Of a DNA stretch of 11,365 bases, positions 1-7,443 are shown piece after piece. The notes beneath the pieces were generated by a model. The model searched no databases, was not told the origin of the DNA, and saw only the letters and a program-made list of their open reading frames with translations. The stretch comes from Anaerolineaceae bacterium. Its GTDB lineage: Bacteria; Chloroflexota; Anaerolineae; Anaerolineales; Anaerolineaceae. Positions within the stretch are counted from its first letter, which is position 1. Each line of letters starts with the position of its first letter. The stretch covers positions 23,115 through 34,479 of the forward strand of contig DQHW01000020.1 in the NCBI GenBank assembly GCA_003524305.1. The letters are read 5' to 3'. The position numbers and the translations under genes are program-made.

Positions 1-429
1 GGCTGTGACGAAATTGATGTGGTGCTGAATATCGGAAAGCTGCGCTCAGGGCTGATTGATGAAGTTCAGGCTGATCTCAACGCTGTGATTCAAGTAATCA
101 AGCCGCTTCCGGTCAAGGTCATCATTGAAGTGATGTACCTCACACCTGCTGAGGTTGAACAAGCCTGTGCCATCTCAGTCGCAGCCGATGCAACCTTTGT
201 TAAAACCGGCACAGGTTGGGCAGACCGCCCTACCAGCCTTGAAGATGTGAAACTGATCAAGTCCTTTGTCGGTGAAAATGCCAAAATCAAAGCCTCCGGT
301 GGAATCCGCGATCTCGAGACTTTGGTTGCCATGTACCAGGCTGGTGCGCGACGCTTTGGCGTCAACCTCAAGAGCGGCATCAGTATCGTCAAAGAGTGTA
401 TGGCTTTACCCAAAGGAATAGAAGTTTAG
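1..429 (+). CDS. DeoC-family aldolase (deoxyribose-phosphate aldolase-like), 5' end outside window
   Basis: C-terminal 142 residues of a class I, Schiff-base aldolase of the DeoC/LacD TIM-barrel type; roughly the first 100 residues lie upstream of the window. Seen: an EIDVV motif at window residues 4-8, whose Asp6 matches the catalytic Asp of the family; FVKTGTG at residues 66-72, with Lys68 the likely Schiff-base lysine; and KASGG at residues 97-101, with Lys97 the second active-site lysine. Known: DeoC cleaves 2-deoxyribose-5-phosphate to glyceraldehyde-3-phosphate and acetaldehyde in the cytoplasm. The loop after the Schiff-base lysine (GTGWADRP) differs from the usual STGF-type loop, so a related substrate is possible. 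A kinase gene begins 37 bases downstream in the same direction, so the two are probably co-transcribed and this aldolase could split a product of that pathway. Family call is firm, substrate is not. Confidence 0.88.
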   Translation, partial: GCDEIDVVLNIGKLRSGLIDEVQADLNAVIQVIKPLPVKVIIEVMYLTPAEVEQACAISVAADATFVKTGTGWADRPTSLEDVKLIKSFVGENAKIKASGGIRDLETLVAMYQAGARRFGVNLKSGISIVKECMALPKGIEV

Positions 430-466
430 TTTTCAACGATTTGTAAATTAATCATAAGGCTTATGC

Positions 467-2005
467 ATGGATAAAAAAATCATTTCCTTTGATCTTGGCA
501 CTGGTGGAAACAAAGCTTCATTGTATGATGCTGATGGCCGTTGTTTGGCCAATGTTTTTATCGGTTACGACACGCTCTACCCTGAAGTGGGTTGGCATGA
601 ACAGAAACCGGTCGATTGGTGGAATGCGGTTGTTGAAAGTACCCGTCAACTGATTGAAAAAAGCAAGGTGGATGTGAACACGATTGTCGGTTTGGGCATC
701 TCAGGCCATAGTCTTGGTGCTGTACCGGTAAATAAAAGCGGAACACTCTTACGTGAAACCACGCCGATTTGGTCCGATGTGCGGGCACAAAAAGAGGCTG
801 AGGCCTTCTTCAAACACGTGGATGCCGATCAATGGTACCTCACCACCGGCAATGGTTTTCCGGCGCCGCTTTATACGGTATTTAAAATCATGTGGTACAG
901 AACCCATGAACCTGAAATGTTCAGCCAAATCTATAAAGTGATTGGCACCAAAGATTTCATCAATTTGAAACTAACCGGCAAGATTGCCACTGATTTTTCA
1001 TACGCATCTGGCACCGGTGTTTACGATCTCAAAGCCTGGCAGTATAGCCATGAATTTATTAAAGCCAGCGGATTGCCTGTTGAAATTTGGCCAGAAATCC
1101 TGCCCTCTACAGCCGTTTTGGGTGAGATATTGCCTGACGCAGCCAAACAACTTGGGCTTCCAACCAGTGTAAAGGTGGTCTGCGGCGGCGTGGATAATTC
1201 TTGCATGGCGCTGGGTGCCAAAAACACCAGAGACGGACGTGTCTACACCTCATTGGGTTCCGCGGCCTGGATTGCAGTATCCTCCGAGCAGCCCGTGCTT
1301 GATAGCCAATATAAACCTTATGTATTCACCCATGTGGTTCCCAATATGTTTACCTCCGCCGTCAGCATTTTTTCTGCAGGCACCACCTATTCATGGGTCA
1401 AAGACCAGTTCTGTGAGCTTCTTGAAACAGAAGCGCAAACAACAGGCAAAGATGTTTATGTGCTTATGAACGAATTTGCTGAAAAAGCCCCCATAGGCTC
1501 AAACAAACTGCTCTTTAATCCCAGCTTGGCAGGCGGAACCTCTCAAGACAGCAGTGTTCACCTGCGCGGCGCCTATATTGGCCTTGACCTCAAACATGGC
1601 AAACCCGAGCTCATCCGCAGCGCCATGGAAGGGATTGCCATGAATCTGCGCCTGCGGCTTGACCTTTTGCGCAAGTACACCAGGCTTGAAGATGAAATCC
1701 TCTTTGTCGGCGGCGGCGCTAAAAGCCGCTTTTATCTAGGCATCTTCGCGGATGTATTCAACACAAAAGTATTAAAAACAAATATCGACCAGGATGCCGG
1801 TGCCCTGGGTGCGGCTGCCATTGCTGCCGTCGGTGTAGGGTTATGGCAAAATTTCGACAAAATTGACGAGATTCACAAAACCATTGAACTTGTTGAACCA
1901 ATCACAGAAAATAATCAGAAATACGAAAAAATGATCCCGATCTTTGCGGAGGCTACCGAACAACTTGCCACAATTAGCGAGAAACTGCATGCATTAGAAA
2001 TTTGA
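467..2005 (+). CDS. FGGY-family carbohydrate kinase, xylulokinase-like
   Basis: A 512-residue cytoplasmic sugar kinase, the normal length for the family. Seen: the N-terminal phosphate-binding loop DLGTGGNK at residues 9-16; GISGHSLG at 77-84 where classical xylulokinases carry a GQMHG-type sequence; PIWSDVRA at 100-107; GGVDNS at 240-245 with the likely catalytic base Asp243; and a C-terminal ATP-site GGGAKS at 415-420 followed by DQDAGALGAA at 441-450. Known: FGGY kinases transfer phosphate from ATP to a ketose or polyol, here most likely a ketopentose such as xylulose. The altered sugar-side motif means D-xylulose is not assured; another pentulose, hexulose or a tetritol is possible. The ATG is preceded by AAGG at 456-459 with a 7-base spacer. 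It sits between a DeoC-type aldolase and a TIM-barrel isomerase, consistent with one catabolic operon. Confidence 0.9.
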   Translation: MDKKIISFDLGTGGNKASLYDADGRCLANVFIGYDTLYPEVGWHEQKPVDWWNAVVESTRQLIEKSKVDVNTIVGLGISGHSLGAVPVNKSGTLLRETTPIWSDVRAQKEAEAFFKHVDADQWYLTTGNGFPAPLYTVFKIMWYRTHEPEMFSQIYKVIGTKDFINLKLTGKIATDFSYASGTGVYDLKAWQYSHEFIKASGLPVEIWPEILPSTAVLGEILPDAAKQLGLPTSVKVVCGGVDNSCMALGAKNTRDGRVYTSLGSAAWIAVSSEQPVLDSQYKPYVFTHVVPNMFTSAVSIFSAGTTYSWVKDQFCELLETEAQTTGKDVYVLMNEFAEKAPIGSNKLLFNPSLAGGTSQDSSVHLRGAYIGLDLKHGKPELIRSAMEGIAMNLRLRLDLLRKYTRLEDEILFVGGGAKSRFYLGIFADVFNTKVLKTNIDQDAGALGAAAIAAVGVGLWQNFDKIDEIHKTIELVEPITENNQKYEKMIPIFAEATEQLATISEKLHALEI

Positions 2006-2090
2006 TTCTGATCAAAAACAAAGCAGCAATACCGGAATTCAACAAATTGTTCACTCATAAAAACAATAAATCTACGAAAGGAACAAACAC

Positions 2091-3062
2091 ATGAAAATCG
2101 GACTTTTTACCGCGACGTATTTGGACCTGCAAATCGAAGAAGTATTCAAAATGGCATCCGGGTTGGGTTATCAAGCAGTTGAAGTACCTGCCTTTGCCGG
2201 CAATCCACATCTGGATATTGAAGAAGTGGTCAAAGGCAATAAAGCTGCCGAATTCAAAAAAATGACCAACTCTTATGGTCTAACCATCTCTGCACTCGCC
2301 AACCACCCCGAAGGCCAGATCGTGCTTGGCCCTTATGGCAAAGACACTGATGCCATCTGCACCGGCAGCAAAGAAGAAAAGATCAAATTTGGCACTGAAC
2401 GCATGATCAAAACCGCCCAGGCCGCGAACGCTTTGGAAGTCCCCGTGGTGACCGGCTTTATCGGCTGCGAAAACTTTGGCCGCTTCTTCCCCTGGCCTTA
2501 TTCCAAGGGTTGGTCTGATATGGAAGTCGAGTTTGTTGAACGTTGGGGCAAAATCCTCGATAAATTTGCTGAATACGGCGTCAAATTTGCGCACGAACCT
2601 CATCCCAACGAATTGGTTTACAACGTAGAAACCGCCTTGCGCGCCGTGGAACTGATGGGCGGACGCAAGGAATTTGGTTTCAACTTTGACCCCGCCAACC
2701 TGATCTATCTTGGAATCGATGTTGAAAACTTTATTGATGCACTCGGAAATCGCATTTACCACGTCCACGCCAAGGATGGCGAGATCGTTGCCCACAACGT
2801 GCGCCGCTCCGGGTTGATTCCGCAGGGCGATTGGCAGCGTCTTGACCGCGGATTCCGCTTCCGCATTCCCGGTTGGGGTTCAGTGCCCTGGAAGAAAGTC
2901 ATCACCGAGCTTTCGATGGTGGGTTACGACTACGTCATGAGCTATGAGCATGAAGATGTGACCATGAGCCGCCATGACGGCATCACCAAAACCATCGCCT
3001 TCTTGAAACCCCTCATGATCGAAAAGCCGTATGAGGGCAGAAACGACGTTTTGTTCAACTAA
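2091..3062 (+). CDS. Sugar phosphate isomerase/epimerase-like TIM barrel (AP endonuclease 2 / xylose isomerase-like superfamily)
   Basis: A 323-residue protein with the metal-dependent TIM barrel used by xylose isomerase-like enzymes, hydroxypyruvate isomerase, IolE/IolI and ketose 3-epimerases. Seen: a full set of likely metal ligands, Glu169 in AHEPHP, Asp200 in FNFDPAN, His226 in HVHAKD and Glu286 in YEHED; and an aromatic loop FRFRIPGWG at residues 255-263 before the last strand, which probably shapes the sugar pocket. Known: such proteins isomerise, epimerise or dehydrate sugars or keto-sugars. Start ATG has an AAAGGA-type ribosome site about 10 bases upstream. It follows the FGGY kinase by 85 bases and precedes the zinc dehydrogenase by 28. 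A second protein of the same type is encoded at 9966-10958. The exact reaction cannot be read from the sequence. Confidence 0.88.
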   Translation: MKIGLFTATYLDLQIEEVFKMASGLGYQAVEVPAFAGNPHLDIEEVVKGNKAAEFKKMTNSYGLTISALANHPEGQIVLGPYGKDTDAICTGSKEEKIKFGTERMIKTAQAANALEVPVVTGFIGCENFGRFFPWPYSKGWSDMEVEFVERWGKILDKFAEYGVKFAHEPHPNELVYNVETALRAVELMGGRKEFGFNFDPANLIYLGIDVENFIDALGNRIYHVHAKDGEIVAHNVRRSGLIPQGDWQRLDRGFRFRIPGWGSVPWKKVITELSMVGYDYVMSYEHEDVTMSRHDGITKTIAFLKPLMIEKPYEGRNDVLFN

Positions 3063-3090
3063 TCTTAATGAATAATAAGGAGATGAATCC

Positions 3091-4149
3091 ATGGCTCGTA
3101 TGATGAAAGCCGCAGTGTTTGAAGCAATAAAGAAGATTGTGGTCAAAGAAGTTCCCATCCCTGAAATCGGACCCGATGAAGTATTGATCAAAGTGAAATA
3201 CACCGGCATTTGCGGCACTGATTGGAGCATTTACAACGGCTGGTATTCCGCTGACAAGCTGCCCATGATCGCCGGCCATGAGTTTTCGGGTGTCATCGCC
3301 GAAACCGGCAAGAACGTCACGCGTGTAAAAACCGGTGACCGCGTGACTGCTGATATCAACATGTCTTGCGGAACCTGCTTTTATTGTATGAACGGCGCCA
3401 GCCTGCAGTGCCCCAACTTCACCCAGCTTGGCATTCACACCGACGGTTCATTTGCCGAATATGTTAAAGCCCCTGCCAGATTGGTGCATGTTTTACCTGA
3501 CAAATTAAGCTTTGAAGAAGGCGCTTTCATTGAACCGGTCTCCTGCTGTATCCACGCCGCCAAAGCAATGAATGCCAAACTGGCAAGCAGTGTCGCCGTG
3601 ATTGGCTGCGGGCTGGGTGTACTGCATGCACGCATGGCTGTACTGCGCGCCTGCGCTCCGGTCATCGTGATTGGAGACAACAAAAAACGCCTCAACATTG
3701 CCAAACAAATGGGCGCGGATGTGATTATCAATATCAACGAAGTTGCCGACCCTGTGGCTGAAGTCAAGAAACTGACCGGCGGACGCGGCGCAGATTATGT
3801 CATCGAAGCCGTGGGTAAACCAAAAACCTACCAACAAGCCTGGGATATGCTGCGGCCAGGCGGCACCCTGGATGCATTTGGAATCGCAGGCGATGGTGAT
3901 TATATGCAGATTCGTCCGCTTGATTTCGTCCTCGGTGAGAAAAAAATTACCGGCTCTTGCGCCGGGGCTGGACCCGATTGGCCTGAATCCATCACCCTGA
4001 TTGAAAATGGACGCATTGATCCCAAACCATTGTTCTCTATGAAAGTTCCGTTGGAAGATTTGGAATGGGCGCTGCATGAACTGCGCCGCGATCCTGATCT
4101 GTTCAAAATCTTTGTCTCCCCTGAAATATCCAAACGGGAAGTTCTATAA
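3091..4149 (+). CDS. Zinc-dependent medium-chain alcohol/polyol dehydrogenase (sorbitol/threonine dehydrogenase-like)
   Basis: A 352-residue MDR-superfamily NAD(P)-dependent dehydrogenase, normal length. Seen: catalytic-zinc residues Cys41 in GICGTD and His63-Glu64 in AGHEFSG, plus Glu148 in the IEPVSCC segment; four structural-zinc cysteines at 93, 96, 99 and 107; and a Rossmann region around residues 168-198. Known: members oxidise secondary alcohols of polyols or sugars (sorbitol, arabitol, xylitol, galactitol) or threonine. Odd: the dinucleotide loop reads GCGLGVLH at 172-179, one residue shorter than the usual GxGxxG, and the second strand ends in IGDNKKR, with Gly where an Asp or Glu often marks NAD preference. 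Strong ribosome site AAGGAG at 3077-3082, 8 bases before the ATG. In context it could convert a polyol to the ketose used by the kinase upstream; substrate is inferred. Confidence 0.9.
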   Translation: MARMMKAAVFEAIKKIVVKEVPIPEIGPDEVLIKVKYTGICGTDWSIYNGWYSADKLPMIAGHEFSGVIAETGKNVTRVKTGDRVTADINMSCGTCFYCMNGASLQCPNFTQLGIHTDGSFAEYVKAPARLVHVLPDKLSFEEGAFIEPVSCCIHAAKAMNAKLASSVAVIGCGLGVLHARMAVLRACAPVIVIGDNKKRLNIAKQMGADVIININEVADPVAEVKKLTGGRGADYVIEAVGKPKTYQQAWDMLRPGGTLDAFGIAGDGDYMQIRPLDFVLGEKKITGSCAGAGPDWPESITLIENGRIDPKPLFSMKVPLEDLEWALHELRRDPDLFKIFVSPEISKREVL

Positions 4150-4156
4150 ATACCTT

Positions 4157-4190
4157 TGTCCGCAGAGGATGAAAAGAACCGCTGCGGACA
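4157..4190 (+). terminator. Hairpin with T-rich tail between dehydrogenase and VOC genes (attenuator or partial terminator)
   Basis: Perfect 9-bp inverted repeat, TGTCCGCAG at 4157-4165 and CTGCGGACA at 4182-4190, with a 16-base loop, followed by TTCGTTTT at 4191-4198. It begins just after the dehydrogenase stop codon and ends 19 bases before the preferred VOC start. The T tract is interrupted and the loop is long, so termination may be only partial, lowering expression of the two distal genes, or the structure may protect or process the mRNA. Confidence 0.55.
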
Positions 4191-4198
4191 TTCGTTTT

Positions 4199-4212
4199 GG
4201 AGTCAAGTCTTG
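4199..4212 (+). promoter_or_regulatory. Ribosome binding site deciding a TTG start for the VOC gene
   Basis: GGAG at 4199-4202 lies 7 bases before TTG at 4210-4212. An upstream in-frame TTG at 4156 would force translation through the hairpin and add 18 residues with no family counterpart. The VOC domain starts right after 4210 (KIEKINH), so 4210 is preferred. Confidence 0.7.
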
Positions 4213-4599
4213 AAAATTGAAAAGATTAACCACGTATCCATCAATGTTATCGATGCCGCAAGATCATTTGATTTTTATGGCCGCGTGCTCGCATTGAAAC
4301 AACAAGAAACCGTTGATTGCGGTGATTTTAACATCACCTATTTCGGTCTGCCTGATGGCTCACGGCTTGAACTATTTGATTACCACGGGAAAAACAGCAG
4401 CCTGCCGCGACCCGAATCCGAAGTAGGCCTTCGTCATCTTGCCTTTGAGGTGAAAGATGTTGCGGCACACGAAGTCTATTTGCGTTCGCAGGGTGTTGAA
4501 ATCACGCTGGCAACTTGTGACCTGCCAAACCTCGGTGCCAGAGTAATGCTGTTTCTCGACCCCAACAACGTCACGCTTGAGTTTTGCGAACCACTCTAA
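4210..4599 (+). CDS. VOC-superfamily protein (glyoxalase/bleomycin-resistance/dioxygenase fold)
   Basis: A 129-residue single-module VOC protein made of two beta-alpha-beta-beta-beta units. Seen: all four positions that bind metal in the family are filled, His8 in KINHVS, Glu54 in SRLELF, His76 in LRHLAF and Glu124 in VTLEFCEP, so it is likely a metal-dependent enzyme rather than a pure binding protein. Known: VOC enzymes include glyoxalase I, methylmalonyl-CoA epimerase, ring-cleavage dioxygenases and fosfomycin resistance proteins. In this locus an epimerase, isomerase or aldehyde-detoxifying role fits best (for example on 2-oxoaldehydes shed by triose phosphates), but this is inference. 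It starts with TTG, 60 bases after the dehydrogenase, and precedes the flavin oxidoreductase by 53 bases in the same direction. Confidence 0.85.
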   Translation: MKIEKINHVSINVIDAARSFDFYGRVLALKQQETVDCGDFNITYFGLPDGSRLELFDYHGKNSSLPRPESEVGLRHLAFEVKDVAAHEVYLRSQGVEITLATCDLPNLGARVMLFLDPNNVTLEFCEPL

Positions 4600-4637
4600 G
4601 CGTCAGATTTTAAAGTCAATAGATGCAAACATTTTTT

Positions 4638-4644
4638 AGGAGGT
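4638..4644 (+). promoter_or_regulatory. Near-perfect Shine-Dalgarno site of the flavin oxidoreductase gene
   Basis: AGGAGGT, the full anti-Shine-Dalgarno complement, lies 8 bases before the ATG at 4653. This is the strongest ribosome site in the window and suggests that the oxidoreductase is made at high level even if the hairpin upstream lowers its mRNA. Confidence 0.8.
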
Positions 4645-4652
4645 AACAAGGA

Positions 4653-5894
4653 ATGGATAGAAAAGAAGTATTACTCTCGCCCATTAAAATCGGAAGCCAC
4701 ATCAGTCCGAATCGGTTCTTTGCCCAGGCCATGGAATGCACCGACGCGGATGCAGACGGCAACCCTTCAGATTTAACCTATGAACGATATGAGAATCTCT
4801 TCAAAGGCGAGATCGGTTTGGTCAGCCTCGAAGCCATTACCATTACCGACAAGAATCGCTCCCGTTTGAATCAACTCTTCATCATGCCCAAAAATCAGCC
4901 GGCATTGACCACCTTTGTCTCCAAGTTGAAAGCGATCAATCCCAAAACCGTTTTCATTTTTCAATTAACCCACTCAGGCGAATTGAGCAATCCTCAGTTT
5001 TCAAAACGCCTCTCTGTAAAACCGCTGCCCGGCTTTACTGCAGATGTGTTTACAGAAGATGAATTTGAAAAAATCATGGCTGATTTCGTTTTAGCCGCCA
5101 AAATTGCCTACGATTCCGGTGCAGACGGCATTGACATGAAATTCTGCCACGGCTATTTGGGTTCGCAAATTTTGCGTCCTTATAATAATCGCAAATGGAA
5201 ATACGGCGGCGCATGGGAAAATCGCCGGCAATTTGCCTTCGATCTTTACGAACGCATTCAAAAAGCAGTGCCCGATAAAAACTTCCTTATCGGCTCAAAG
5301 ATCTCTGTTTGGGAAGGTTTCCCCGGCGGATTCGGCACGGCTGGACCAGATACTCCGATGATCGATCTCACCGAACCCATTGATCTCGTTAAAGGTCTAG
5401 AAGAACGCGGCGCACAATACTTTATCCAATCCGCAGGCAGCCCATCCATCACTATCAGCCTTACCCAGGCTGACAAAGAACGTCCTTACTTTGCTTACCT
5501 GCATCAATTCTTTGCCAAATCCTTGCGCGATAACCTGAAAAAAGAAACCGTGGTCATCGGTTCCAACTACTCCGTATTTGGTAAAGGCAAAAACAAATTG
5601 CAGGCCGTCACTGAAGAAGACAGCTCCTTGTTAACCTACGCCGCCCAAAACATCGAAAAAGGCTACGTAGATATGATCGGTCTTGGCCGTCAATCTTTCG
5701 CAGATCCCATGCTGCCCTTGAAACTTCGCGAAGGCCGCGAGAGCGAGATCAAGTATTGCACAGCCTGCGATAACTGCCTTGAATTACTGATTCAGCAGAG
5801 CCCCATCGGCTGCTGCACCTACAACAAGTATTACACAGATGTGCTCGTTCAGACCCGCAAAGAAAAAGGCCGACTCGCTGTCGACCATACCTAA
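4653..5894 (+). CDS. Old Yellow Enzyme-family NADH:flavin oxidoreductase, single domain with Cys cluster
   Basis: A 413-residue FMN-binding TIM barrel of the OYE / 2,4-dienoyl-CoA reductase N-terminal type. Seen: the N-terminal start of the barrel (KIGSHISPNRF, residues 12-22), FMN-contact Gln104 in QLTHSG, KFCHGYL at 163-169, RPYNNR at 175-180, YGG at 184-186, MIGLGRQSFADP at 341-352, and four cysteines at 369, 372, 375 and 387 spaced C-x2-C-x2-C-x11-C, resembling the 4Fe-4S site of dienoyl-CoA reductases. Odd: the first His of the common HxxH substrate pair is Lys163, with His166 kept. The C-terminal FAD/NAD domain of 2,4-dienoyl-CoA reductase is absent, so electrons may come from a partner or directly from NAD(P)H. 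Known: the family reduces activated C=C bonds. Its target here is unknown. Last gene before a strong terminator. Confidence 0.88.
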   Translation: MDRKEVLLSPIKIGSHISPNRFFAQAMECTDADADGNPSDLTYERYENLFKGEIGLVSLEAITITDKNRSRLNQLFIMPKNQPALTTFVSKLKAINPKTVFIFQLTHSGELSNPQFSKRLSVKPLPGFTADVFTEDEFEKIMADFVLAAKIAYDSGADGIDMKFCHGYLGSQILRPYNNRKWKYGGAWENRRQFAFDLYERIQKAVPDKNFLIGSKISVWEGFPGGFGTAGPDTPMIDLTEPIDLVKGLEERGAQYFIQSAGSPSITISLTQADKERPYFAYLHQFFAKSLRDNLKKETVVIGSNYSVFGKGKNKLQAVTEEDSSLLTYAAQNIEKGYVDMIGLGRQSFADPMLPLKLREGRESEIKYCTACDNCLELLIQQSPIGCCTYNKYYTDVLVQTRKEKGRLAVDHT

Positions 5895-5918
5895 AATTGA
5901 ATCAGTAACTCTTACTAC

Positions 5919-5965
5919 AAAGACACGCTGTGAAGATATATCACAGCGTGTCTTTCAATCTTTTT
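5919..5965 (+). terminator. Intrinsic terminator between convergent operons
   Basis: Perfect 15-bp inverted repeat, arms 5919-5933 and 5941-5955, loop of 7 bases, followed by CAATCTTTTT on the plus strand. It lies 24 bases after the flavin oxidoreductase stop and 26 bases beyond the stop of the convergent kinase. On the minus strand the tail is T-poor, so it serves mainly the plus-strand run, though the stem is strong enough to act in both directions. Confidence 0.88.
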
Positions 5966-5981
5966 CAGCTTCAAGACTTTA

Positions 5982-7436
5982 TTATAATTTGATGAATTTC
6001 TCGTAGCCGTCGTCCCAGGCGGACTTGTCTAGAGGGGTGTATTCCCTGACTGCAAAGTATGATCTAACCACACTCCGAATTTCTGCCAGGTTTGAGAGCT
6101 CTCCGCGAGCTATGAACTGGGTGCACAGATTGCCGATGGCGGTCGCATCATATGGACCCGCATACACCGGAATCTGCATGGCTGAAGCGGCAAACTGATT
6201 AAGCAGATCGCTCTTCGCCCCGCCGCCGATAATATGAACACATGCGATTTTCTGCTGGGTGACTTTTTCAAGCATTTCGAGCGTTTCGCGATAACACAAT
6301 GCCAGGCTCTCTTTGATACAGCGCGTGATTTGACCCTGGGTTTCGGGTACCGGTTGATGGGTTTGTTGGCACCAATTCTGGATCTTGTGAATCATATCCC
6401 CTGGGTTATAAAAGATTTCATCGTTCGGATCGATCAGTGACCTGAACGGGGTTTCTTTTTGTGCCATTGCATCCAAATCTTCAATGGATAGGTTCAATCC
6501 GTTCTCACAAAATTGCCGCTGACACTCTTGCAGCAGCCATAACCCCATGATGTTCTTGATCAGCCGATTCCTGCCGCCCACCCCACCCTCGTTAGCCAGG
6601 TTTAAGTTGAAAGCCTCATCAGAGGTATTCATCTGATCCGTCTCGACACCCATAAGGCTCCAGGTGCCGCTGCTGATGTATGCAAAATTATCATCCACCA
6701 CCGGGATGGCTGCCACCGCGGATGCGGTGTCATGGTGCCCGACTGTCATGATATCAAAAGAGGTCACGCCGAGTTCTGCCAGAATTTCAGCTTTCACCGT
6801 ACCCAGATGGATGCCGGTTTCAACCACTTGTGGGAAAAGCGTTCGCGGCAGGTTGAATGCCCGCAGGATATCTTCATCCCAGTCAGCCGATTGACGATTA
6901 AATAGTTGAGAGACAGAGGCAATTGTAAATTCTGCCGCTGCGTTGCCGCATAGAAGAAAGTTAATCAGGTCGGGCACAAACAATAAGCGTTTGGCCTGAT
7001 CCAAAAGCGCACTTTCATTGGATCGTCTTTGTGCTGCAAGTTGCACCAGCGTATTAAACCTCGCCCTTTGGTTACCCGTCCGATGATAAAGGTCGACGGG
7101 TGAAAATACGCCATCCATAATTTCCAATACGCCTTCAGTACGACAGTCACGATAAGTATGAACAGGAGACAGAAGGTGTCCTGCATCGTCCAGCAAGCCG
7201 TAATCATTGCAATACGAATCCACCGCAAATGAAGTGAACTTTTCAGCGGCTGCCATGCGCATGCCAACCTGCAGATTTTCGAAAATTGTGTGAAAACCCC
7301 AATATAAATGACCATCTACATTGATCGGCGTATTTGAAAAACGGTGGATTTCTTTAATCTCAAGCCTTTTGCCGTCAAAACCGCCGGAAAATATTTTTCC
7401 GCCGCTGGCCCCAAGATCAAGCGCAAGTGCTTTCAT
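5982..7436 (-). CDS. Rhamnulokinase-like FGGY kinase (RhaB family)
   Basis: A 484-residue kinase, close to the 489 of E. coli RhaB. Seen (numbered from the ATG at 7436): phosphate loop DLGASGGK at 7-14, YRDCRT at 95-100, RFNTLVQLAA resembling the RhaB stretch FNTLYQL, GHHDTASA with likely catalytic Asp236, SSGTWSLMG near 255-263, NEGGVGG and the RhaB-like NIMGLWLLQE, and ATP-site GGGAKS at 404-409 followed by AGPYDATAIGN. Odd: the sugar-side motif that reads DTWGVD in E. coli RhaB is DSYCND at 73-78, so the substrate may not be L-rhamnulose. Known: RhaB makes L-rhamnulose-1-phosphate for a class II aldolase, and just such an aldolase gene lies immediately upstream, 7 bases away. Start chosen at 7436 because AGGA at 7445-7442 sits 5 bases before it; 7442 is also possible. 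Confidence 0.88.
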   Translation of the reverse strand: MKALALDLGASGGKIFSGGFDGKRLEIKEIHRFSNTPINVDGHLYWGFHTIFENLQVGMRMAAAEKFTSFAVDSYCNDYGLLDDAGHLLSPVHTYRDCRTEGVLEIMDGVFSPVDLYHRTGNQRARFNTLVQLAAQRRSNESALLDQAKRLLFVPDLINFLLCGNAAAEFTIASVSQLFNRQSADWDEDILRAFNLPRTLFPQVVETGIHLGTVKAEILAELGVTSFDIMTVGHHDTASAVAAIPVVDDNFAYISSGTWSLMGVETDQMNTSDEAFNLNLANEGGVGGRNRLIKNIMGLWLLQECQRQFCENGLNLSIEDLDAMAQKETPFRSLIDPNDEIFYNPGDMIHKIQNWCQQTHQPVPETQGQITRCIKESLALCYRETLEMLEKVTQQKIACVHIIGGGAKSDLLNQFAASAMQIPVYAGPYDATAIGNLCTQFIARGELSNLAEIRSVVRSYFAVREYTPLDKSAWDDGYEKFIKL

Positions 7437-7443
7437 TGCCATC

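Noticed and set aside
2006..2090. Internal promoter before the first TIM-barrel gene
   Set aside because: A TTGTTC element at 2047-2052 exists but no -10 box at a workable distance; the 85-base gap holds only the ribosome site that I can support.
2280..2795. Minus-strand open frame of 171 codons opposite the first TIM-barrel gene
   Set aside because: Lies wholly inside a well-supported plus-strand gene, has no recognisable family motif and no ribosome site; it is an antisense shadow.
3505..4077. Minus-strand open frame of 190 codons opposite the zinc dehydrogenase
   Set aside because: Fully antisense to a gene with intact zinc and cofactor motifs; its translation shows no domain pattern.
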